Shown: in pieces, positions 1 through 40,513 of the stretch
How the letters are laid out: each line of letters begins with the position of its first letter
Numbering within the stretch: the first letter of the stretch is position 1
Source: Hormiphora californensis
Lineage: Eukaryota; Ctenophora; Tentaculata; Cydippida; Pleurobrachiidae
Length of the DNA stretch: 64,000 bases
Assembly (NCBI GenBank): GCA_020137815.1
Contig: CM035359.1
Coordinates: 7,098,739 to 7,162,738 of the forward strand
Direction: 5' to 3'
Notes under the pieces: model-generated
What the model was told of the DNA's origin: nothing
What the model saw: the letters and a program-made list of their open reading frames with translations, nothing else
Databases searched by the model: none
Program-made: the position numbers and the translations under genes

Positions 1-98
1 TGGGTGGTGGAATTGTGTGGGGAAGTGGGTGGGGAATCGGGTGGTGGAATTGGGTGAGGGGAGTGGGTGGGGAATCGGGGCGGGTTTAGTCCTGGGGA

Positions 99-167
99 CT
101 TGGTAATGAAATTACCCCTCAGCACAAGCTCCCAGAGGTATAATAGGGGTGACTTCGTTACCAAGTT
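99..167. repeat. 68-bp hairpin element, copy 1
   Basis: Two arms of about 21 bp (left arm begins CTTGGTAATGAAATTACCCC, right arm ends CGTTACCAAG) pair with about three mismatches around a 25-nt loop. The same hairpin recurs at 42893-42962 and 46297-46365, so it is a dispersed miniature element. It lies in or beyond the last visible intron of the coiled-coil gene. Confidence 0.55.
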
Positions 168-224
168 TTAGGACTTATTCTGGTTCTATTTTAATTCTCT
201 TCATGAGATTATTATTTCACATAC

Positions 225-3200
225 CCTCCATTGACTTGATAACATTATCAACATATCCCCGTGTTGCCAGAGTGTCTACCTTCCTCTCAACATTCCCCAG
301 CTTAGTCTTTAGTAGGGCCTGTTCCCTGTCAGCCTCTGCTAGACGTGTTATAAAGGCAGCTGAAATAGATCACGTGTTACAATAACGGCAGCTGAAATAG
401 ATCCCGTGTTACAATAACGGCAGCTGAAATAGATCACGTGTTACAATAACGGCAGCAGAAACGATGATAGATGATCATGACAGAGGGGTCTGGGGGTTTG
501 TTGATAGTTTTTTTTTTTATCGGAAAAACATTTCAAACCAAACTTACAATATGAATAATACGTTAAATATCTCGTCACGTCCAGCCCGGGGGCTTCCTCA
601 ACGTAGCCTCAGGCCACCTTAACAGAGAACACCCACAGTATACAACACTTTGTCAGGCACTGACTGTACCTCGTGCACCCCGCAAGTCGGCCGGTGCGAA
701 GAGGACGGTCTTATACATGAGACAAACAACACAAAGTATATAACACAAAGTAACTTACCATCGACTTGTTTCTGTCCATCCACTCCGTTCTCGAACTTGC
801 CCAGTAGCAGCTCGTTGGTAGCCTCCAATGTTTTAATTCGGTTCAAGGTACTCTCCTCCTTCTCTTTAATTACTGCAGAGTTCCTGCAGGAGTGGGTTGT
901 GAGGGAACTACAGAGTTCCTGCAGGGGTGGGTTGTTACAGAGTGGGTGGGGTGGAGTTACTTGATTTCCCAGTTGAATGCAAATGGGATCTTATATACCC
1001 GGGTACCTTTTACGAAAAGGTATTCAAGAAATATATTTGAGGTGCTAATTATCCCGACACTGCTTTACACATGACGTCATGACGTGACCAAGCTGCAGTA
1101 TGACACACTGTTTTACACGTGTTACTTACTGTTTCACCTCTTCCAGTAACATCTGCTTCTCTTCCTCTCCTATACCGGCCCTACCCTCACACTGCCTCAC
1201 TCTCGCATCCAGTTTCTATAGAGATAGATTATAATTCAGTTTTACGTGTGAAGTAAATCGATACTAATTTGTGAGATATACGATACATATCATATCTTAC
1301 AAAGTGTACAATTGCTAAAACCGGTGCATGAAATTTTGCAAAAAACTATGTTTCTAAAACGTGTTGATCTAAAAAAGTGAATTGCTGTGCTTCATAGCTT
1401 GGTCTATATCAGGAACCGACCGAATCAGGAAATACTGGTCCCTGATTGGCTAATAACAAGTCACATGACCTAAATAACGAGTTCTGATTGGTTGTTGACT
1501 TGTTTCTATATCAATAACGTAATGTTCGGTCTAGTGTAGAGAGTTTGTACTTGTGTGTGTGTGTGAGATTGTGTAAGCACGTTCTACTGTGCAGGCTCAG
1601 AGTATAAGCCCACTGTTACACCAACAATCCGGACAGACAGACAGAGTTGCAAATAGATATAATAGGGTGAATCTCAGTTGCATAGATATATCACAAACAT
1701 AGTATACTATATGCCAAAATAAAGTATCAAATACTGGACTTGTTTTTAGTATGTCCTGACAGGACAGAGTACTCAACAAGGTCGGAACCCTGGAGTGGTA
1801 TAGTACAAAGTGAAACAAGCGGTTTCTCTGAAACCGCTTGTTTCACTTTGTAAGTATCAAATACTGTCTCAAATCTCCTCGCTCAAAGGAACAAAAACAT
1901 CTCTCATCACCACCATTACCTGCCACTGTTGTGTATTCTCACACATTGATTCAGTGATTGCATGAGTCTGCTGGTCAAGATCTGTCACGTGACCTTTAAT
2001 AGTCAGGATCTGTTCAACGACCTGGGCGCTGTTGTTGGAGTGACCTGTAGAACACTAGGGGTTAGAGAGGGGGGACCTGTCAGTAGAACTGAGGGTTAGA
2101 GGGTATACCTCGGTTTGGGAGCAGGGTGAACAGATAGCAAGTTCGTGGTGGAAGGATGACAGAGGAGTTATACAATGAATTGAAGCTATCAAGTAAGGTA
2201 TTACATAGCGCTCATTCAGTATAGCAGCTAGATGTGGGCTTATAATAAGTAGCGCAACACTGGGTCAAGCAAGAAACAACGAAACCGAAGAAGTTCTAAA
2301 AGGTCAGACAATTAAGATCAACTCTGGGCTGTGCTTGCAGACTGCAGTGTCACTGTTAGATAATTTCAGCCGTCAAGGCCCGCACGATTAAGAAAGACCA
2401 GATTAAAGAAAACAGATGTGCTTGTGGTAGCAATGGTAACAGCTACATTTCAGTTGAGATAGTAGTTGATATAGCTGTTCAAATAGCAGTTGAGATAGCA
2501 AGTGCTGGAAGAAGAGCATGGTAGCTGATGTACCGGTGAGAACTTCCTCAATCTCTCTGAACCTCTCCTCCTCTATGTATCGTATTATCCTCTCCTTCAT
2601 CTCTTCCCTCATGTACCTCTCCTGGTCCGCTAAATCCTAACATTTTACAGTTGTCATAACAACCATTTTACAGTTGTCATGACAACCATTTTACAGTTGT
2701 CATGACAACCATTTTACAGTTGTCATGACAACCATTTTACAGTTGTCATGACAACCATTTTACAGTTGTCATGACAACAATTTTACAGTTGTCATGACAA
2801 CAATTTTACAGTTGTCATGACAACCATTTTACAGTTGTCATAACAACCATTTTACAGTTGTCATAACAACCATTTTACAGTTGTCATAACAACCATTTTA
2901 CAGTTGTCATGACAACCATTTTACAGTTGTCATGACAACCATTTTACCGTTGTCATGACAACCATTTTACAGTTGTCATGACAACCATTTTACAGTTGTC
3001 ATGACAACCATTTTACAGTTGTCATAACAACCATTTTACAGTTGTTTATATGAACCATTATTAATGTGTTGTTGTGTTATAGGGTGAGCGTGACTGTGGA
3101 AACTTTGTCAGTCAAATTGTTATGTGCTGGGGAGGCCGATACAAAGTATGCTTTCAATAAACGGTGCCCAAATCATTGCCGTATGATGCCTAATAATAAG

Positions 3201-4529
3201 TCGAGCTGTACCAAACAAGTCACAAATATATCGATAAGTCAAACTACTCTACTAGTATTAGAGTAGTGTGTTGGTTGTTTGTTGGTTGCCATGGTTGTTT
3301 GTTGGTTGTCATGGTAGTATGTTGGTTGTTTGTTGGTTGTCATGGTTGCTATGTTGGTTGCTATGGTACCTGTAACTCAGTTAGCAGTTGACTCTTGTTA
3401 CCACTAATGACATCATCAAGCTCATGAACCTGCTCAACTAGACGCTCCTGGAAAGATAATTAGCTGTGTTTCATGTAACCCCCTTATAACTGAGTATTTA
3501 TTTAGTGTGAACTACACCGGGCCGATGTGTCCAAGAGAGCAATGCTCTGTCCACAGTTCTCGCACGCTCCATATTTGAGAGAAACGAGAATGGGTCAGGC
3601 CAATGCTCTGACAGGATGTACCTGAAGTATTCGCTGCATCTCACTACTACTCTGAACTGATTGGAGCTGCTCATTGAGCCTGTCAAATAGGGTGTACAAC
3701 TCCTGGATCCTTTGAGTCATCTCCTCTGCAGTCTCTGGACCTATCTCCTGTATATTGGAGAGAGAGGTGTGAGGATTGTAACATTGTAACATTGGAGAGA
3801 GATGGAGATGCACACAGGTAAGTACAAGTAGTAGATTAGGAACAGATAAACTAGATAACCACCAGAATTAGAACACTCGTTATAAAAGGAGGATGAGAAA
3901 CAGTAAACACACTCAATTACCATGTATCCGTCTAAACGAGCAAAAAACTGTTTTGGTGAACTGTATAGCTGGAATAATTCGATATCAAATAGGCCACAAT
4001 AGGCACAATAGGCACAATAAATCAAAATATAACTTCTTGTCATCAACAAAATCAAACTAAAAACTTGCCTCATATCCTTCCTTCTTAGAGAAGCAACAGA
4101 AGATGGGTGCTATGTAATCTTTCCATATCTCCTTCTTAGGAGGCTGTTGTGGTGTCTTGTTATTATTCCGGGGAGATATCACCTGATCTCTGGGGTCTTT
4201 AGGCGGGGCTCCCTGAGGAACATTATCAGGCATTTAAATAAACAGCTTTCGAATGGGGGAATCAGATTTCTTCCGGGAAATTTTTAAAACAAAACGCTAC
4301 ATGGGACCCCGATTTGGGGCCCCCCCTTTAGTGGCCCCCCTTTAGGGACGGTTTTTTTCCCCCCGATATAGGAAAATTTAAACCTTATTTACCCCGATTT
4401 AGTGGACACCCCGATTTAGTGGACAAGAGCCTTTCCCCCGAAGGTGTCCCTAAATCGGGGTCCGACTGTACTTACCTCTGCAGCAGGAGGTGGAGGGGGA
4501 GGGGGCTGGTCCGTAGCGGAACCCGTCAT
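225..4529 (-). CDS. Coiled-coil protein, N-terminal exons (partial; 3' end beyond window)
   Basis: I do not recognise this family. Nine exons were read on the minus strand: 4476-4529, 4069-4212, 3622-3747, 3370-3447, 2534-2621, 1920-2044, 1130-1215, 759-872 and 225-359. Exon 1 encodes MTGSATD followed by a proline run. Exon 2 has a basic stretch and then IFCCFSKKEG, a Cys pair that could be acylated (inference). The later exons are charged, heptad-like helices, for example RIQELYTLFDRLNEQLQ and LEATNELLLGKFE, typical of a coiled coil. Phases agree across every junction except 1130-1215 to 759-872, where a small exon may be missing. Exon 2 ends at an AG|GCAAGT donor, the usual context of GC-AG introns. 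The 5' start is supported by an in-frame exon 1-2 join; the alternative start at 4233 lies inside the intron-1 acceptor region. Confidence 0.6.
355..457. repeat. 32-bp tandem repeat spanning a 3' splice site
   Basis: About 3.2 copies of a 32-bp unit containing GATCACGTGTTACAATAAC. On the minus strand each unit carries CTATTTCAG followed by CTGCC, which is the acceptor and first exonic bases of the coiled-coil exon at 225-359. The intron therefore holds extra copies of its own acceptor. Confidence 0.75.
1410..1504 (+). mobile_element. hAT-like MITE, CCAAT/E-box family, copy A (right end truncated)
   Basis: Begins with the family terminal repeat CAGGAACCGACCGAA, carries two ATTGG boxes and a degenerate E-box (GTCACATGAC). 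It is flanked by TCTATAT on both sides, but the right terminal repeat is missing. It is intronic in the coiled-coil gene. Confidence 0.7.
1804..1852. repeat. Perfect 22-bp hairpin
   Basis: Arms 1804-1825 and 1831-1852 are exact inverted repeats with a 5-nt loop (CTCTG). The motif AAGTATCAAATACTG occurs on both sides (about 1723 and 1853), so this may be the core of an unrecognised miniature element in the intron. Confidence 0.75.
2639..3052. repeat. 23-bp minisatellite with palindromic core
   Basis: About 18 copies of a 23-bp unit, CCATTTTACAG plus TTGTCATGACAA. The second half is a perfect 12-bp palindrome; a few units read TTGTCATAACAA. It lies in a coiled-coil gene intron just upstream (gene sense) of the exon at 2534-2621. 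Confidence 0.9.
4300..4468. mobile_element. pogo/Tigger-like MITE, degenerate copy, abutting a splice donor
   Basis: Ends resemble CATGGGACCCCGATTT and AAATCGGGGTCCGACTG, flanked by TA, matching the element at 28959-29089. On the minus strand its end lies directly after the donor GTAAG of the coiled-coil gene's exon 1, so the TA target is part of the donor GTAAGTA. The interior is C/T-homopolymer rich and may be poorly read. Confidence 0.6.
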
Positions 4530-4870
4530 TATTCACACCGCTGTGTGATCTGCACTGTGTCTTACACCCTTCAAATTGTGAGAGAGAAAAAACGGGTTAA
4601 AAGATTTTTTTTTGGGAATATTATGATTGTGGGAATGTTTCGTGGGGTCATCATAGTCTTCTAGGATGGGATATCTAGACAATGCATAACACCATGTTAC
4701 AACAATTAAACAAAGCAGGTTCTGCTATCTAATCAGATCACATGATTTAAAGCAGGTATAAAGTATTGGGAGTATTGGTAAATCATACACAACGATAAAG
4801 CAGGCGTTTGTGTGACCATAAAGCATTGGGAGTGTTGATGCAGTCCTCTTTCCCAAAACGAACTGAAAAA

Positions 4871-5305
4871 GAGAGAGAAGAGGGGAGAGAGATAGAAAAG
4901 AGAGAGAGAGAGAGAGAGAAGAGAGAAGAGAGAGGGGAAAAGGGAGGGAGAAGAGGGGGGAAAGAGAGGGGGGGGGGAGAGAGGAGAGGAGAGGAGAGAG
5001 AGAGAGAGGGGGAAAAAAAATTCCCCCGGGGCCCGTTTGGGGGGGGAAAAAGACAGGAAGATGAGAGAGAGAGAGAAGAATATTCATAACATAACTGTTG
5101 TTGGATCAAAGCAAAGCTTACAAGTTCAGTATTACAAATTATTAATTCGTTATAAACTTCTAAACATCCAGAAGTAATTGAGTTCACAGGTTCACAAATC
5201 ACAGGTAAGTAATAATGGGCGAATTGGATCAACCGAACAATATATCAGAAGCACTGCTGATATGGACAATACAGTCCACGTGCTATACCTACATGTAGCT
5301 ATAGT

Positions 5306-5358
<53 letters not shown>
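4871..5358. repeat. GA and CT microsatellites with G/C homopolymer junk
   Basis: A (GA)n tract at 4871-5003 runs into long G and A homopolymers to about 5050; a clean (CT)n tract follows at 5313-5358. Low-complexity frames across both are not genes. Confidence 0.85.
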
Positions 5359-5362
<4 letters not shown>

Positions 5363-6077
5363 TCACAGCCAATGGCTGCATGACGGTATGAACAAAGAAG
5401 AGACTGGATTGCATACCCCCACACTGTGTGTGAAGCGGACATTGATCAAGTGGAAGAGGGCCGGATTGGAGATGTATGATTGGAAAGTACTCGTGTCAAA
5501 AAAGTGCTGTTTTGTTGCCTTGCTCCACCCTGTTTCATAAAGGGTTTGAAAACTAGAATAAAACAACTAAACTGTTTTGATGGTCACAAAAACTGTTATT
5601 TCAGTTCGCATAAGTGAACACAAACTATTAGCCGATCTTTGCAAAGATTGGTCTAAGTGAACAATTGATATTCATGTACTAATAGCAGGGACCAACCTAC
5701 AAAAAGTACCCATTCTTTAATTGTAAGTTTCTCTGCAGGTAAACGATTGATATTCGTGAACTGTATGTACAGGCAAACTGAAAACAAGCGAGACTAATGG
5801 TTTTATCAAAAGACAGTCACATGTATTAATACAATGACCCGGATATATGATGGATATGTATGTAAGCTCAAACATAATGAGAGATGAATTTAAACACTGT
5901 CGAACAAACATGTGAGAGAGCATACAAAGGGTCCCCGCTATTTTTTTCAACTTCCGCATCTAACTGCTATAATAAAGTGGGACAAACTAGCAAAGTAAGA
6001 GTTAGAACTTCCCGCCCCCATAACCCCCTAAACACCATGTGTGCTGCATTTGATAGGGGCTTGGGGTTCTAAAATTC

Positions 6078-7157
6078 ACAGTAGGGCAGCAGACAGGGTG
6101 CCACAGACAGTAGTGCAGCAGACAGGGTGTCACAGAAAGTAGTGCAGCAGACAGGGTGTCACAGACAGTAGTGCAGCAGACAGGGTGTCACAGACAGTAG
6201 TGCAGCAGACAGGGTGTCACAGACAGTAGTGCAGCAGACAGGGTGCCGCAGACAGTAGTGCAGCAGACAGGGTGCCACAGACAGTAGTGCAGCAGACAGG
6301 GTGTCACAGACAGTAGTGCAGCAGACAGGGTGTCACAGAAAGTAGTGCAGCAGACAGGGTGTCACAGACAGTAGTGCAGCAGACAGGGTGTCACAGACAG
6401 TAGTGCAGCAGACAGGGTGCCGCAGACAGTAGTGCAGCAGACAGGGTGTCACAGACAGTAGTGCAGCAGACAGGGTGTCACAGACAGTAGTGCAGCAGAC
6501 AGGGTGTCACAGACAGTAGTGCAGCAGACAGGGTGTCACAGACAGTAGTGCAGCAGACAGGGTGTCACAGACAGTAGTGCAGCAGACAGGGTGTCACAGA
6601 CAGTAGTGCAGCAGACAGGGTGTCACAGACAGTAGTGCAGCAGACAGGGTGTCCCAGACAGTAGTGCAGCAGACAGGGTGTCACAGACAGTAGTGCAGCA
6701 GACAGGGTGCCACAGACAGTAGTGCAGCAGACAGGGTGTCACAGACAGTAGTGCAGCAGACAGGGTGTCACAGACAGTAGTGCAGCAGACAGGGTGTCAC
6801 AGACAGTAGTGCAGCAGACAGGGTGTCACAGACAGTAGTGCAGCAGACAGGGTGTCACAGACAGTAGTGCAGCAGACAGGGTGTCACAGACAGTAGTGCA
6901 GCAGACAGGGTGTCACAGACAGTAGTGCAGCAGACAGGGTGTCACAGACAGTAGTGCAGCAGACAGGGTGTCACAGACAGTAGTGCAGCAGACAGGGTGT
7001 CACAGACAGTAGTGCAGCAGACAGGGTGTCCCAGACAGTAGTGCAGCAGACAGGGTGTCACAGACAGTAGTGCAGCAGACAGGGTGTCACAGACAGTAGT
7101 GCAGCAGACAGGGTGTCACAGACAGTAGTGCAGCAGACAGGGTGCCACAGACAGTAT
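6078..7157. repeat. 29-bp minisatellite, about 37 copies
   Basis: A head-to-tail array of a 29-bp unit (AGTAGTGCAGCAGACAGGG plus TGTCACAGAC). Variation is limited to a few positions (TGTCAC/TGCCAC/TGCCGC, CAGAC/CAGAA). The period is not a multiple of three and stops occur, so it is not coding. No spacers are present, so it is not a CRISPR array. Confidence 0.97.
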
Positions 7158-7888
7158 ATCAACATGGCTGTTCTATCAGGGAGCGGAAAGTTGCGGGCTG
7201 TTTGGGAAATGGCTTACTCTGTCGTGATGGGCATTATAGACGGACCTCCCACACACAACTTATCACGAGAGAAGCAGAGGGAGAGAGAGAAAGGGAGGAG
7301 AAAGAGAGAGCGAGGGAGAGAGTGAGAGAGAGAGAGAGTGAGAGTGAGAGAGAGAGTGTGTTTGTGAGAGAGATGGAGAGAGGGTAGCTATTCCGCTTCT
7401 CTTTATATCCTATATATCTATGATCTCTCCATCACCTGGCCATTTATCTCAATTCTATAAAATGGAGTCATAGAGTCCGCCTAGAATTAAATACAGGCTG
7501 TGGCGATACGTATCATGGAGACACCAGCGACACCGGCGACACTGTGTTATGTTGTGATGCACACAATTTTCATTTTCGGCAATTTCTCATAAAAAATCGT
7601 GAAACATTCCCACTTTTTGGCCAATTTTTCCATTTTCCCCCCGTCCGAAAAGTGGGACCTGGACCCAGGGGAACAAGCCGAGCTTCGTCTCTCACCATTC
7701 GGTTTCGGGAAACTTCGATTTCTCCGCTACTTAAAAAAAGTGTTCCGCATGGTTACCGCCCCATAAAAGTTCAAAGGCTTTCTATCCGAGTTGAGACTGT
7801 AAGTGTAGGGCTTTCTTTTGAAAACATAGTCGGACTTCTTCAATCTGTCCTGACCTTTTTTGACAGATCATAGCTCTTTCCGCTGCTA

Positions 7889-7970
7889 AGATATAGACTT
7901 AAGATTTTGAGGTTAGGAAGATCATTATATGTCGATTTCTTCCTAACCTCCAAATTTAAAGTCTATCTTG
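7889..7970. repeat. Imperfect palindrome related to one at 50080-50160
   Basis: Arms around AGGTTAGGAAGA and TCTTCCTAACCT pair over about 33 bp. The same stem (GACTT, AAATTT, GG, GAAGA) followed by GAACC and a GATAT-like motif is found in the element at 49986-50210, so both are probably remnants of one family. Confidence 0.5.
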
Positions 7971-8690
7971 TGAGGAACCAGAAATATCTCAGAGTCAGAT
8001 TTTTGCGAAATCCGGGGGCCGGGGATAAAAAAGTTTAAAAAATCCGTCTTTTTTTAAAGGCGGTTTTGAAACGCGCACAAAATTAAATTAGCTGATTTGC
8101 GCGGCGCTTTTATGCAATGAATTCTAATATTATTCGCGCACCATTGTATCCATCGTTCCAAATATCTTAATTTGATAACAGGGTGAGACTGAGAGAGATT
8201 CACCACTGGTTGATCCAGACAAGTTGACTGTCAACTTGTCAAGTTAAACTTTAACCCACCAACTAAATTCGAATTAAAACAACTCAGTTACCTGCACTAA
8301 ATAGAATGAAATTTGAACGCAGTTCATCCAGAGAAAACTGAAATAAATAATTGTTTTAAATATTAATAGCTTCTTATAACACACTGTCCAATTCCAATTC
8401 AGTAAATACATGTGTAACAATTCTAAAGACAATAAAATTACCATTTTCCTTCTCTCCCAATTCTGAATTTATCGCTTCTCAAAGAATTGTCTTCACTTCA
8501 ATTTCAAAGCAACGTAAATTAAAAAACACCTTGCTGAATTCGAAACTCGAAAGAACGAGGGAAAGTTCAGCTTGTTGCTCTACTCGAACTTTTGATATTA
8601 TAACTTGTATATTCCATAACTATATTCCACTAACCAACATATTGTAAATATGTTAATAATATTAATAATAACGGTCAACGTCTCACAATA

Positions 8691-9469
8691 GGGTAAACCG
8701 GGGCAATTCGAACAAGCGGGGCAATTCGAACATAGTACTGCCCGTCTCTCACCTAGTTAAGCTATCATAATGACGTCATCCTATCTCCAGAAGAAAACTG
8801 CTCGTTCGAGCCTGCCCGTTACCACTAAATAGGCTCTAGATCCGGTTTAAGTTGGTCAATTTCCGATTTGAAAAAACCAGCTGAAAGCTAATAATATCAG
8901 CTTTCAGATGGTATAAAAATTATTTAAATATTCGCATGTTTTCATTCCAAATTCTGGTAAATTAAGATTACCGGGGCAATTCGAACAACCGGGGCAATTC
9001 GAACATGGGCAATTTGGTTAACACACCGGGGCAATTTGGTTAACTCCCGGGCCAATGATGTGCAGTTCTTTGTACCACGTGATCAAGCGTGATACCGGGG
9101 CAATTCGAACAAGAACGACCAGCGTGTAGATTGCGTGTAGATTACATTGTTCGAATTGCCCCCACCTCTAACAACACCAGGCGGGAATCTTCTTCTGGTG
9201 TTGTGAGGACGTTCACGTGACTCCCACGTGACGAAATAAAGCACTCCTATTGGTGTTGTCCGAATTGCCCCGGTACCATTTTTTCCGACCAAAATTTTTA
9301 AATTAGTTATTTAGTTAAGTAAATGATGGTCCCTAGAGTTGAAGTTTATCTTAATTGAAAGATAAAATAATGAACTTTAATCCTATATAATTTTTTTCAT
9401 TGTATCTATTTTTAAATGGGAGTGAGAACCGATTAAGTAAAAAGTTAACCATTTTGCCCCGGTTTACCC
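8691..9469. mobile_element. pogo-like non-autonomous DNA transposon
   Basis: Terminal inverted repeats GGGTAAACCGGGGCAA (about 16 bp) flanked by TA on both sides (8689-8690 and 9470-9471). The interior repeats the motif CGGGGCAATTCGAAC at least six times in both orientations. TA target duplication and the TIR style fit the Tc1/mariner-pogo group. No transposase reading frame is visible. Confidence 0.75.
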
Positions 9470-9663
9470 TAGGCAAATTAGCCCTTTCAAATAATAACAA
9501 TATTAATCTTTTCAAAAAATTCATCTCTTATATCAAGGCTAGAGATTGAGTAATTTCCGGATAATGGCACAAACTGCTATAAACAATTTCCCACTCTTCA
9601 TATATTATAGTCATTATACTATTTATAGTTTTCAGTTCAAAGTATATTTCATTCTGTACTTTA

Positions 9664-40195
<30,532 letters not shown>

Positions 40196-40470
40196 CCGAC
40201 AACTACTACTATAAAGTATTGCAGGTTAGTACTGAATCAGCATAGTGATTGTAGTGAATTATATAGTAGTAATTGAAGACTAATATGATACAGAGGTATA
40301 AAACCATCATTGCAAACAATCAGTTAAAACATTAATAATTTACAACAGCAGTATAAAATTGACAATCGATCTTATAAATCATTTCATGGTCCAAGGTTCA
40401 CTTCCCTTAATTCATAAACAGAAAAATGTAGTAAGACCATGCAACCAACTAATCAATTAAAATCCAACAT

Positions 40471-40513
<43 letters not shown>

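Larger units (their letters stand above)
4530..9663. other. Intergenic region, no gene supported
   Basis: Lies between the starts of the coiled-coil gene and the 3' end of the neurobeachin gene. It holds GA/CT microsatellites (4871-5003, 5313-5358, 7265-7385), a homopolymer-rich stretch (4960-5050), a 29-bp minisatellite (6078-7157), a short palindrome near 7889-7970 and a pogo-like element (8691-9469). All reading frames here are short, repeat-derived or interrupted. I see nothing gene-like. Confidence 0.6.

Noticed and set aside
4783-5232. Ser/Leu/Pro-rich frames on - and Arg/Glu-rich frame on +
   Set aside because: Products of a GA microsatellite and adjacent homopolymers.
6078-7157. CRISPR-like array
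   Set aside because: Direct tandem 29-bp units without unique spacers; eukaryotic context.
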